DNA of 64,000 bases from CAYVQF01 sp964454015 (lineage in GTDB: Bacteria > Myxococcota_A > Bradymonadia > UBA4248). Below, piece after piece: positions 35,501-43,590 of the stretch. The stretch lies in NCBI GenBank assembly GCA_964454015.1, contig CAYVQF010000004.1:1-64000 (forward strand). Reading direction: 5' to 3'. The position numbers and the translations under genes were made by a program. The notes below the pieces were generated by a model. It did no database searches. It worked only from the letters and a program-made list of their open reading frames with translations, and was not told the DNA's origin. Numbering within the stretch: the first letter of the stretch is position 1; each line of letters begins with the position of its first letter.

Positions 35501-36978
35501 ACCACCAGGGCCAAGGGGAGATCCAAGTCGGCGTTGACCGTCAGGAAGCGGGCGTAGCGCTCGAAGAAGAAGCCGAAGAGGTCGATGTCCACGTCGTGCA
35601 GGTGCACCGTGATGAGCGGTTCGACGAGGGTGTAGGTCTGGGTGGCCGGATCGAAGTCGACCCGACCGGCGCCGAGGGTGGCCGTGGGCGCCTGGCGCGG
35701 CGACACCTTGATGAGCAGCGGCCGGGCCTCGCTGTCGGTGAGGTTGTTCAGGCTCTGTAGCAAGAAGGCCAGCATGGAGGTGTTGAGCTCTGGCATGGCC
35801 GCCGAGGTGACCTCGATGCACAGGGCGCCCGTGTTGTAGGCGGCCCACAAGGCGTGGTCGAGGAAAGAACGGGAGACCCCGATGGCCGCGGCGAAGGGAT
35901 GGCCTCCGGGTGAGGGCTCGGCCTCGAGGATGGTGGAGCGGGGGATGCGATCGGCAGGGGGCGGCGGCTGATAGGGGACGCAGCGATGGTGGAAGCTGGT
36001 CATGCCGGCCTGCATCCCGATGGAGAGGCCTTGACCGATGGCGTCGGCGTAGTTGCCCGTGTGCATCAGGTAATGGATCCAGCGGGACTTGGCGGCGCCG
36101 CCGCCCATGCCCCCGGCGAGGCTGGCCAAAATATCGGCGACATCGAAGCGCCCTTCGGCGCCGAGGGGACGGGCGGCGCATTGGGTGCCCGCCATGCACA
36201 GGCCGCTGCTCTGGTTGCAGGTGGTCCCCGGGGGGCAGCCTTCGGCGCAGGGGATGCAGAGGAAGCTGTCGAGGGCGGCTTCGATCTCGGGCTCCATTTG
36301 GCCGATCATCATGTCGGTGATCATCCCGGAGAAGAGATCGGCGAACCAGCATGAGACGCCGCCGCTGATGTCGACGCGTAGCTTGTCGGCGTTGATGTTG
36401 ATGCCTTCGCGCACCAGGGAGAGGCGCTCGCTGTTGCCGTCGACGCGCATGGCCAGATTGGTGGCGAGCTGAATGGTGTCGTTGCCGTTGAGATAGACGT
36501 GGGCGTTGCAGTTGGCCAGGAGGACCCGGAAGGTAATGTTGCTGTCGAGCTCGCCCACGTGCACCACGGCGCGGATGGCGTCGGGGGGGCTGGCGCCCGC
36601 CGTGCCGGGGCCGCGATCCTGAGGGAGGATGTTCACGTCGGTGATGCGCATGTCGAGCTGGCAGCCCGCGCTCCCATCGTCACAGGTGATGTTGTTGTGG
36701 CAGTAGTTGGGATAGGAGCTGGAGTTGGCAGGGATGCAGACGCCGATGGATTCGCCGCCCATGGCGTCGAGGATCATGGGGACCACGGCCTCCTCGAGGG
36801 TCTCGATGCCCGAGGGGGTGAGCCTGAGCTGCATGCCTTGGTGGACCACCAAGCCCTCGGCCGGGTAGGGGGCGTTGTCGCCGCAGCCACAGCTAGCGCT
36901 TTGGCCACAGCCGGCACCAATGACTAAAAAGAGACCCATGGCCAGCAGGCGGTCCAGTGGGCGAGTCGATGTGCGCAT
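32542..36978 (-). CDS. Giant envelope protein: T family lobe, Ig-like domains, MYXO-CTERM-like tag, internal lipobox, then P family propeller
   Basis: A 1478-aa protein starting at the ATG complementary to 36976-36978 (AAGGA 6 nt upstream). An N-terminal lipobox (LVIGAGC) is followed by a two-lobed region to about residue 600 that is related to the protein at 29601-31256, then Ig-like beta domains (GRHVIEVRARPVGHY). Residues about 807-837 look like a C-terminal sorting tag (CTC, then PPWGVLICAALLALLGW, then RRPWRR), as in MYXO-CTERM proteins. Directly after it, in the same frame, comes a second signal-like stretch (WLGALLALVVAGLPLAC; Cys857), a Cys-rich region, and a propeller half paralogous to the 31266-32552 gene. 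It may be two fused genes; no internal stop is present. Confidence 0.8.
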   Translation of the reverse strand: MRTSTRPLDRLLAMGLFLVIGAGCGQSASCGCGDNAPYPAEGLVVHQGMQLRLTPSGIETLEEAVVPMILDAMGGESIGVCIPANSSSYPNYCHNNITCDDGSAGCQLDMRITDVNILPQDRGPGTAGASPPDAIRAVVHVGELDSNITFRVLLANCNAHVYLNGNDTIQLATNLAMRVDGNSERLSLVREGININADKLRVDISGGVSCWFADLFSGMITDMMIGQMEPEIEAALDSFLCIPCAEGCPPGTTCNQSSGLCMAGTQCAARPLGAEGRFDVADILASLAGGMGGGAAKSRWIHYLMHTGNYADAIGQGLSIGMQAGMTSFHHRCVPYQPPPPADRIPRSTILEAEPSPGGHPFAAAIGVSRSFLDHALWAAYNTGALCIEVTSAAMPELNTSMLAFLLQSLNNLTDSEARPLLIKVSPRQAPTATLGAGRVDFDPATQTYTLVEPLITVHLHDVDIDLFGFFFERYARFLTVNADLDLPLALVVTPDNGLLPVIGSLDGAITRLQVRNMEILSESPALMESLLPGLIGAFLPDLAGAIAEPFLLPEVMGFELDVKEIISIENESLLGIFAGLQYSTAGALSVAVKTSATLRQVDLPIVRLLDPRGRVEWSRFTGDHHDLWPTAEIAVAAEVPAQWRDAEMEFSYRIGRSLWSVFQPGPLLRVRHPALLFPGRHVIEVRARPVGHYRALDPTPAQVLVDVDWTPPHIEAVELLVDGSDGVIIARDDVSRATELRYRTQINDGDWSAWSESPRFALTGQGRLRVRAEVQDRAGNVARHTAAIEVGAGLLPVDPQTMPSDCTCTMRRGSELPPWGVLICAALLALLGWRRPWRRWLGALLALVVAGLPLACDDAVRVVENVEVIDDLQDTGGDQLEVDGDLDPDACGPCDDGYHCEGGRCVITHLCEPGTCGPGEVCREDEEGRRVCRFEGCHDRDTCDMSCEEGLIPLCVDYACVCGEPCEGGCATGSFCCHLSNACQELPEACAGVVCEPGFRLVVEGVTEGVSATCEISEATCLCQKLPPLPMGRFGTYTAAATADDRVLFSAYNSHYGDLMVGVLDDDDAIHWSFVDGVPWDAPVEGATDGPRGGIRQRGENVGRHTDIAVGAEGVAHLSYQDVDHSALRYARGVPADDGTWTWSVMTVDALGRGGYWTSISLHPVTGAPGIAAMTVSHRDDGVFYAELRYAQASSADPQSAADWQVSTLDRVPIAFPCGLPCPEGTLCRASLGVCEASAPAASCGGACPAGERCFADGACDHVLELMVPSDWPRGVGLFSAQARYADGRVLVVYYDSVAGNLRGVRQNSDGTFAPPFTIAGEEGGVDTGNLGLWPSVAIDDVGMEHLSFVDWDEKRLLYRKLDGSAIEVVDDGLRADLWGFGVNVVGADASIHIVNGVPTIVYQDASALQLNIAERQEGGFVQEILAGAGRESTYTGAWGFFSDHVMARGALYVINFVVNQQSSPTTFRPELVRSVR

Positions 36979-37179
36979 GCCAATCCTTTCAATGCAGAAG
37001 GACAGCCTCGATGGGGCTGTCCACTGGTTTGCCGCTTCAGTATCCGGGGCCGCCTCGGGTGCGTCAAGGGCATCTCTGTGGGCCAGTGGTGGCGCGGTCT
37101 GCGGCGAGTGGACCCGAAGGCCTGGGTGACGCATCATGGTGCACGGCCCGCTAGGGGGTCCTCTGAGCGAGGAGTGACG

Positions 37180-37689
37180 ATGAACGGCCTTCGCATGGTC
37201 GCCGATCTGATGGCTATCGCCGCGCGCACGGCGCCCAAGAGCGCTGGCCGCGATTATGTGGTCTTGGAGGTGCTCGAGGGCGAGGTCCTCGACGCCTTGG
37301 CCGATGACATGGTGGCCTATGGGCGCGAGCAGGAGAAGCGGAACTTCGACCGGGACGCGGAGAACGTCCGCGCGAGCGCCGCTGTGTTGTTGCTGGGCTT
37401 GCACGGGGTCAAGCCCTTGGGGCTCAATTGCGGCGCGTGCGGCGCCCTGCGCTGTCCGCCCATGCACACGGTCGACGGGGAATTTGCTGGCCCGAGCTGT
37501 GCGCTCCACCTGTTGGATCTAGGCATTGCCTTGGGATCGGCGGTCAAGGTCGCGTCCATGCTCAACGTGGACAACCGGATCATGTACCGCATCGGCGTCA
37601 GCGCGCGCCGCATGGGCTTGTTGGCGGCGGAGGTGATCATGGGGATCCCCCTGTCGGCGAGCGGCAAAAATATCTATTTCGATCGCTGA
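37180..37689 (+). CDS. DUF2148 ferredoxin-like domain protein
   Basis: A 169-aa cytoplasmic protein of unknown function. The ATG at 37180 has GAGGAG 6 nt upstream. It matches the DUF2148 family over its whole length: LNCGACGALRC, a Cys in GPSC, then LGIALGSAVKVASMLNVDNRIMYRIG and the C-terminal PLSASGKNIYFDR that are family hallmarks. The conserved cysteines could bind an iron-sulfur cluster. In other bacteria and archaea members stand alone, often beside redox genes. Here it is divergent from the T-P envelope operon, with 201 bp between them, and stands upstream of the methyltransferase gene by 213 bp. Confidence 0.88.
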   Translation: MNGLRMVADLMAIAARTAPKSAGRDYVVLEVLEGEVLDALADDMVAYGREQEKRNFDRDAENVRASAAVLLLGLHGVKPLGLNCGACGALRCPPMHTVDGEFAGPSCALHLLDLGIALGSAVKVASMLNVDNRIMYRIGVSARRMGLLAAEVIMGIPLSASGKNIYFDR

Positions 37690-37902
37690 GCCCTAAGGGG
37701 GCGCAGAAATAGGTGAATGGCCGATGGCCACCTGGCCGGCATGGCGCGATGTTCTGGGGTGGCGGCAATTTTTCGCGGCCACCTGCCGATAGATCACGTG
37801 ACGCTTCCGCGGGTCGATGGGGTGCCGGCTTCTGCCACCGCCACCGGCGCTCCGCCTGGGGCGTCGTGGTGAACGACAAAGCCTTGCCTCGAGAGGTGCC
37901 CC
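37690..37902 (+). other. Leader region before the methyltransferase gene
   Basis: This 213-bp gap contains a short TGGCC-GAT-GGCCA hairpin near 37718 and two copies of GGCCACCTG (near 37723 and 37777). Open frames on either strand lack ribosome sites. It probably contains the promoter of the methyltransferase-helicase pair; no clear -35/-10 pair is seen. Confidence 0.35.
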
Positions 37903-40900
37903 ATGAAGACGCCGTGCGCGATGCAGACCAGCCCCGAGGCATTGCCTGGGTCGCAGACCCAGGCAATGCCTCGGGGCGTCAGTGGTGCCTGCGCTCGTTT
38001 CGCCGCCAAGGTGGCCGAGCGCTGTCACCTGGGCGCACCCGCCCAGGCCGCGGTGGTCAACGTCAGAGGGGTGCGCCTCGCCCTCCTCTACCGCGGCGCT
38101 GAGCTTAGCCTGTGGCACACCACGACGCCGCACAAGGTCACCTGCACCCAGGCGCGGCAGTGGGTGCGGGCTATCACCCAGGCATGGGGCGGGTGGCCGA
38201 TCATCACCGCCATGGCGGAGGCCAATGAGCTCATCGTCACGGCGCCCAAGGTGGGCACCCGCCAGGTGCTGTGGGGACGCTCCTTGGCGCCCGAGGCCTT
38301 CCTCGAACAAGTGTTGGCGCGCCTCGAGCCGGGCAGCGTCGGCCTCGAGGCGCTCTTGGCCGTGGAGGAGGGGATGGAGCAGCAGCCGCTGGATCTGCGC
38401 TTCGTCCGCGACTTCAAGGCGGCCTGGCGCGAGCTGAGCGCTGCCTGGTGTCGCCAACACGGGCTCCCAGTGGAGGAGGCCGACGCCCTGGCCCAGCTCG
38501 TCCTCAACCGCTTACTGTTTCTAGCCTTTGTCGCCTCGCGCGGGTGGCTCGATGGCCGCCCGGCTTTCCTCCTCGAAGAGTGCGCCAAGCGGATCGCCAC
38601 GGGCGAGAGCCTCTCCCAGAGCCTGCTGACGCCGCTCTTCTTCGGGGCGCTCAACCGCTCCGCGAAGGGACGCACGGCCGAAGCGCGCGCCTTGGGGGCC
38701 ATCCCCTTCCTCAACGGTGGCCTCTTTCAGGCGACGGCCCTCGACCGGGCGCACCTCGCCCACGCCCTGTCCGACCCGGTGCTGTGGCGGGTGATCCAGC
38801 GCCTCTTCGGCCGCTATCGCTTCATGACCCACGAGCTCACCCAAGCGCCTCATCCCGCCTACCTTGGGCCGGCCATGCTCGGTCGGGTCTTCGAGAGCAT
38901 GATGCACCCAGAGGAGCGCAGCCAGTCTGGGACCTTCTATACACCTCAGGCGGTGGTGCAGCGTTTGGTCGTGGCGGCCTTGGTGCGCTACAGCGCCAAC
39001 GTGCTCGAGCGCAAAGGCCTGGTGGTGCCGCCGCGGCTGGAAGCGCTCTTCCTGGGGCGAGGGCAAGGCCTGAGCCGCTCCGTCGCGGCCGCCCTGGAGG
39101 GGGCCCTGGCCCAGGTGCGGGTCCTCGATCCGGCCGTGGGCTCCGGGGCCTTCATCATGGGGACCTTGGAGGCGCTGCAAGCGGCGCGGCTCGCCCTCGC
39201 CCGGCGGCTGGGGACGAAGCCCTGTGTCCACGAGATCCGGCACCATATCGTGACCCAGAACCTCTTCGGGGTCGACATCAACCCCTTGGCGCTGCGCATC
39301 TGCGAGCTGCGCCTGTGGTTGGCTCTGTTGGTGACCAGCCCCGCCCAGAGAGCCGAAGAGGTGCCGCCCCTCCCCAACCTGGACTACGCCATGCGCTGCG
39401 GCGACGCCCTGCTCGAGGCGGGCGACTGGGACCCCTTGTTGCTGTGGCAAGAATCGGAAGGGCTGGGGCGGCCAGAGCGCGCGCGGGCCTTGGCGCGCCT
39501 GAAGCGGCGCTATGGCCGGGCCACGGGGCGGCACAAGCGCCGCCTGGCCGAGCGCATCGCCGTCAAGGAGAGGTCCCTCCAGGCGCTGGCTTTCGAGCGG
39601 GCCCAGGCGGCGTTGCGCGCGCGCCTCGACGCGCTGCGCCGCGTCGCCGTGACGCCGGATCTCTTCGGCTGCCCGCGGGCGCTCTCAGCGGGTGAGCTCG
39701 CCCACAAGAAAGACCTCACCCTGCGCCTGGCCGCTCTGGAGGAGCAGGTGGCCCAAATGAACCACGGGCGCGCGCCAGGCTTCTCTTTCGCCTTGCATTT
39801 CGCCGAGCACATGGCGCAAGGAGGCTTCGATGTCATCGTCGGCAACCCCCCGTGGGTGCGGCCGCATCGCTTGAGTGAGGCCTACAAACGGGCGCTCAAG
39901 CGCCGCTACCAGGTGCTGCACGGCAGCGCGTGGCAGCGCGGGGGACGCAAGGGTGGCGTAGCCCAGGCGGGTCAGGTCGATCTGGCGGCCCTCTTCGTCG
40001 AGCGCTCCCTGGCCCTGTTGCGACCTGGCGGGGTGGCGTCGATGCTGTTGCCCGTCAAGCTCTTCACTGCCCTGGGCGGCGGCGCCTTCAGGCGCCTCGT
40101 CGGGCGGGAGGCGGAGATCGCCGGCATCATCGATTGGTCGCGGGCCGATCTCTTTCAGGCCGCCACTTATCCCGCAGGCCTGGTCTTGGTCAAACGTGCG
40201 GCGCCGCGTCAGGGACAGCCGCTGTGGATCGCCACGGTCACGGGCGAGGGTGACGCGGCATCGGGCGCGGGCAGCGGCGGCGCCACCCCCCCCTTGCGCT
40301 TGGTCGACCAAGCCAGGCTGCGCCTGGTCCCCGACGACCTCTCCTCGCCGTGGCGCTTGGGCAGCCAGGCGCAGGCCTGCCTCCTCAACGAGCACGGCGT
40401 GCAGGTGGGGCAGCAATTCACCCTGCGCCGGGGCATCTTCAGCGCGGCCAGGAAGCTCTTCGTGCCACGGGCGCTGACGCCAGCCGGCGATCCGGCCGCG
40501 GCGGTGTTGAGGGCGGACTTCGGGGAGTGGGGCGAGGTGGCGTTGGAGCGAGAGGTCTTGGTGCCCGTGCTGCGTGGCGCCGATCTCTCTCCCTACGGCG
40601 CCGCGGCCACGCAGCGTATGATTTTTGGCTACCACAGTGAGCTGGAGGCGTGGCCGCGGCGGGAGGCGCTGCCAGCCCTGGCGCAGACCTGGCTCGCGCG
40701 GCACGCAGCGCAACTGCAGCGCCGCAAAGGGCTGCGGCCCGATGAGCCCCTGTGGACCCTCTTCAGGGTGCACCCAGACATGGGCAAAGCCAAGGTGGTG
40801 TGGCGCGACATCGGGCGCCGGGTCGCCGCCAGCTATGTGCCGGCCCATGCCGACTTGGTCCTCCCGCTCAACACGGTCTATTACACCGCCGTCCCCGATG

Positions 40901-41199
40901 ACGAGACGGGCTACCTGCTGGCGGCGCTGCTCAACAGCCGCAGCGCCCAAGCCTTCGCCGACGCCATCGCCGAGCCGGCTCGCGGGGGCTATCACCGCTA
41001 CTTCTCTTGGGTCATCTCCCTGTTGCCGTGGCCCTTCGGCGCCGTCGCGCCGGTGGAGCGCCGGCGCCTGGCAGCGCTCTCGGCGCGCGCCCATGAGTGC
41101 GCTGGAGCCGATGAGGCGCTCAACGAAGCGATAGAGCGGCGGGTGGACGCGGCCCTGGCGCGGCACGCCGAGCGCTCACTGTCCGCCATAGGAGTGTAG
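37903..41199 (+). CDS. Eco57I-like N6-adenine DNA methyltransferase (large, type IIG/BREX PglX-like)
   Basis: A 1098-aa protein predicted to methylate adenine in DNA with S-adenosylmethionine. Motif I is DPAVGSGAF (residues 409-417), the NLFGVDINPLALRICELRLWL helix follows, and the catalytic NPPW is at 648-651. A coiled-coil insert (about 540-640) lies between them, and the C-terminal third (GADLSPYG ... NTVYYTAVPD) looks like a target-recognition domain. The first 250 residues are unique, with no PD-(D/E)xK nuclease motif, so it may only modify. The ATG at 37903 has GAGAGG upstream, but codons 10-25 lie in a perfect 21-bp hairpin; a later start is possible. It precedes the helicase gene by 3 bp. 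Confidence 0.85.
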   Translation: MKTPCAMQTSPEALPGSQTQAMPRGVSGACARFAAKVAERCHLGAPAQAAVVNVRGVRLALLYRGAELSLWHTTTPHKVTCTQARQWVRAITQAWGGWPIITAMAEANELIVTAPKVGTRQVLWGRSLAPEAFLEQVLARLEPGSVGLEALLAVEEGMEQQPLDLRFVRDFKAAWRELSAAWCRQHGLPVEEADALAQLVLNRLLFLAFVASRGWLDGRPAFLLEECAKRIATGESLSQSLLTPLFFGALNRSAKGRTAEARALGAIPFLNGGLFQATALDRAHLAHALSDPVLWRVIQRLFGRYRFMTHELTQAPHPAYLGPAMLGRVFESMMHPEERSQSGTFYTPQAVVQRLVVAALVRYSANVLERKGLVVPPRLEALFLGRGQGLSRSVAAALEGALAQVRVLDPAVGSGAFIMGTLEALQAARLALARRLGTKPCVHEIRHHIVTQNLFGVDINPLALRICELRLWLALLVTSPAQRAEEVPPLPNLDYAMRCGDALLEAGDWDPLLLWQESEGLGRPERARALARLKRRYGRATGRHKRRLAERIAVKERSLQALAFERAQAALRARLDALRRVAVTPDLFGCPRALSAGELAHKKDLTLRLAALEEQVAQMNHGRAPGFSFALHFAEHMAQGGFDVIVGNPPWVRPHRLSEAYKRALKRRYQVLHGSAWQRGGRKGGVAQAGQVDLAALFVERSLALLRPGGVASMLLPVKLFTALGGGAFRRLVGREAEIAGIIDWSRADLFQAATYPAGLVLVKRAAPRQGQPLWIATVTGEGDAASGAGSGGATPPLRLVDQARLRLVPDDLSSPWRLGSQAQACLLNEHGVQVGQQFTLRRGIFSAARKLFVPRALTPAGDPAAAVLRADFGEWGEVALEREVLVPVLRGADLSPYGAAATQRMIFGYHSELEAWPRREALPALAQTWLARHAAQLQRRKGLRPDEPLWTLFRVHPDMGKAKVVWRDIGRRVAASYVPAHADLVLPLNTVYYTAVPDDETGYLLAALLNSRSAQAFADAIAEPARGGYHRYFSWVISLLPWPFGAVAPVERRRLAALSARAHECAGADEALNEAIERRVDAALARHAERSLSAIGV
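37932..37976. repeat. Perfect 21-bp inverted repeat with 3-nt loop
   Basis: The arms 37932-37952 and 37956-37976 are exact reverse complements, both G+C-rich (starting CCCCGAGG and ending CCTCGGGG), separated by GCA. The element lies about 30 bp after the apparent methyltransferase start codon and has no T-tract. RNA from it would form a very stable hairpin that should block ribosomes or RNA polymerase. Confidence 0.95.
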
Positions 41200-41202
41200 G
41201 CC

Positions 41203-43344
41203 ATGGATGAGGGCCGCGCAGTCGCACCGTGGACCTTGGTCGCTCGGGCTCTGGCCGAGCGCGTGACGCCCTTGTCGCGCCGCGCCTCCGAGATGGGTGC
41301 GCTCTATCCAGAGCAGCGGCGCGTCCTCCGCCAGGCATGGGAACGGGTCCAACTCTATGGCGCCGTGGCGCTGTGCACGCCGCTGGGTAGCGGCAAGACC
41401 TACGTGGCGGCGAGCTTGGGTCGGGTCGCCGCGGGGCAGATGGGGGTGGAGCTCTGCGTGCTGGCGCCGGCGCGGCTCTTGCCGATGTGGCGCCGGGTCT
41501 GCGCCGAGCTCGCCGTGCCCGTGGCGGCGTTCTATTCTCATCGTCGCGCCAGTCTGGGGGGGCTGCCGGAGGTGGCCCATGGCCGGCGCATGTGGATCGT
41601 CGACGAGGCGCATCACTTTCGCAACCCCAACACCCTGCGCTACGCCGCCCTGGCAGCAGCCTCCGTGCGCGGCGCCCTGTGTCTGGTGACGGCGACGCCG
41701 TTGAACCTGGGCCTAGGCGACGTGGCGGCTCTGCTGGACCTCTGCGGGATGCGTCCTACGGATGATACGGAAGAGGCCTTGGCCATGGCGTGGTCCGCCC
41801 TCAGCGTGCACGGTGGTGACGCCGATGGCCACGTGGGGGCGCCGGGGTCGCTGGGCTTGGGGGCGGCACCTTGGTCGTTGGCGCCGCGTTTGGCCCAAGG
41901 GGCAGGGGACTTGGCGGTGCACGGCGAGGAGATCTCTCATGCCTTGGCCGGGCCGGCGCTGCTTCCCCCATGGCAGCGCTTGGTCGAGGAGGTCGCGGCC
42001 CTGCAGTGGCCTAACGTCGCCGCCCGCGAGGGTGATGGTGCGGGCGAGAGCCTCTTGCGGGCCCTGCTGTGGGAGCGCCTGCGCAGTCACCCCGCGGCCT
42101 TCGCCGCGACCTTGGCCCGCTTGCATCGCTACTACCGCCGCTGCCAGGGCCCGCAGGGAGCGCTCATGGACCGCCGCGCCTTCTATCACCTCTTTGGCCG
42201 CAGTGGCCCTTTACAGCTCCCCCTGGCCTTTGCGTGGCCGGCAGGGCGGCGCGACCCGGAGCTGTCCCGCAGGGTGGCGGCGGTGGCGCAGCGCCTGGGT
42301 GAGCTTGCGGCGCAGGCGGCGGCTCTCTGCCCGACGCGCCTGGCCGAGGACGAGAAGGCGCTGGCCGTGGCGGCGTGGTTGGAGCAGCACCAGGGCTTTC
42401 GCCGTGGCCGCCGCCGGGTCTTGCTCTTTAGCCACTATGCCGAGACGGCCCAGGTCGTGGCGCGGCATTTGGGCGAGCGCTGGCGCTGCGCTTTCCTGAG
42501 CCATCGCGAGGCCCGGGTGGGGCGCTTGCGGGTCAAGGCCGGGTGGGTCCTGGAGGCCTTCGCGCCCGAAACGGCGTCCGCAGGTGGCGACGGGATTCGC
42601 CTCTTGGTGGGGACAGACCTGCTGAGCGCCGGCCACAACCTGCAGGGCGCGTCCATGTTGGTGCACCTCGACACGCCGTGGAACCCCGTGGTGCTCGCCC
42701 AGCGCAACGGCCGCATCGTGCGCAGCGGCCAGGTGGAGTCGCGGGTCTACATCGGCGCCTGTCGCCTGGATGGCGCCGCGCCGTGGCTCGACGCGCAGGC
42801 CTTGCGGCAGGCGCACACCCTGCGCCAACGCGCCACGACCATCGGCCGCTTGGAGGCGCTGCGCGCGGCGCGTGGGGAGGTGTATTCCGGGTTGAGGGTG
42901 GTGCTTCAGCCTACAGGGCGCCCGCCGCTGTGGACGGCGCTGGCGTCTGGAGCCTGGGTGCCCTGCAGCCCCGAGTGGGCTCGGGCGCTCTTGTCCAAGG
43001 CAGAGGTCACCGAGGTCTGGCGTGCGCCCCTGCCGCTGACCCTATCGCCTGCGGGGGTGGAGATTATGCGGCGCTTGTGGGTGCGTCTGCGCAAACATCG
43101 TTACGAGAGCGGCTATGAGGCGTTGAAAACGGAGCTTCTGCGTTGGTCGCAGCGCTTGCGGATTCAGCAGCGGGCGGGGGCGAAAAGAGCGCTTGACAAT
43201 TGCCTGAAAATGGAGTGGCCCGAGGATCTGCGCGGGACGCTGGCGCTCCTACAAGCGACACTTAGGCCGCTCATCCTCAGCCTGGGGACAGGGGAAGAAA
43301 TTTGTTGGCTCATGGACTTAAGGCTGTCTTCAGGGAAGGTGTAG
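41203..43344 (+). CDS. SNF2-type DNA helicase/translocase, partner of the methyltransferase
   Basis: A 713-aa superfamily 2 ATPase. The ATG has GGAG 8 nt upstream. Walker A is LGSGKT (G62-T66), the DEAH box VDEAHHF begins at D134, motif III is VTATPLN, and the second RecA lobe carries VLLFSHYAET and LLVGTDLLSAGHNLQGA...DTPWNPVVLAQRNGR, the SNF2 motif V/VI. The C-terminal 200 residues are basic and helical. With the preceding gene (3 bp) it forms a two-gene unit resembling parts of DISARM class 1 (drmD/drmMI) or Hma, but drmA, drmB and drmC are absent here. DNA translocation is expected; a nuclease is not evident. Confidence 0.85.
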   Translation: MDEGRAVAPWTLVARALAERVTPLSRRASEMGALYPEQRRVLRQAWERVQLYGAVALCTPLGSGKTYVAASLGRVAAGQMGVELCVLAPARLLPMWRRVCAELAVPVAAFYSHRRASLGGLPEVAHGRRMWIVDEAHHFRNPNTLRYAALAAASVRGALCLVTATPLNLGLGDVAALLDLCGMRPTDDTEEALAMAWSALSVHGGDADGHVGAPGSLGLGAAPWSLAPRLAQGAGDLAVHGEEISHALAGPALLPPWQRLVEEVAALQWPNVAAREGDGAGESLLRALLWERLRSHPAAFAATLARLHRYYRRCQGPQGALMDRRAFYHLFGRSGPLQLPLAFAWPAGRRDPELSRRVAAVAQRLGELAAQAAALCPTRLAEDEKALAVAAWLEQHQGFRRGRRRVLLFSHYAETAQVVARHLGERWRCAFLSHREARVGRLRVKAGWVLEAFAPETASAGGDGIRLLVGTDLLSAGHNLQGASMLVHLDTPWNPVVLAQRNGRIVRSGQVESRVYIGACRLDGAAPWLDAQALRQAHTLRQRATTIGRLEALRAARGEVYSGLRVVLQPTGRPPLWTALASGAWVPCSPEWARALLSKAEVTEVWRAPLPLTLSPAGVEIMRRLWVRLRKHRYESGYEALKTELLRWSQRLRIQQRAGAKRALDNCLKMEWPEDLRGTLALLQATLRPLILSLGTGEEICWLMDLRLSSGKV

Positions 43345-43590
43345 CGCAGCGATTCACAAGTTGCCCACAGCTTATCCACAGGTTTTGGCGGATCGCCCCC
43401 ATGCCGTCTTGACTGGGGATCGCTGAACTCGAACATGAGGGAACGGCGAGCAATGTCTAGTAAACAAAGGGAAAAAGCATGACGCGGTGGGTCAGGGTGC
43501 ATTTTGCGCTTGACAGGGGACGAGGCATATGGGTCCTTTCAGGTCGGGCAGCCTGTGGATAAGTTTTCTCCCTAAATCGGGTGGGAAGGG
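43345..43590. other. Non-coding region with phased DnaA boxes (possible origin or DnaA-regulated site)
   Basis: Two perfect TTATCCACA boxes occur: one at 43372-43380 on the plus strand and one at 43554-43562 on the minus strand (as TGTGGATAA). Upstream of the first, TTGCCCACA (43361-43369) and CGATTCACA (43350-43358) keep an exact 11-bp spacing, consistent with boxes on one face of the helix. The middle has less G+C than most of the window (TAGTAAACAAAGGGAAAAAG around 43470). No dnaA, dnaN, gidA or rpmH is next to it, so it is not a textbook oriC; it could be a secondary DnaA site. Confidence 0.55.

Noticed and set aside
37637..37966. Minus-strand frame across the inverted repeat
   Set aside because: It resembles the plus strand only because the repeat is symmetrical; no start signal or family.
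43510..43530. TTGACA and GCATAT before the dehydrogenase gene
   Set aside because: Only about 9 nt between them, too short for a promoter.
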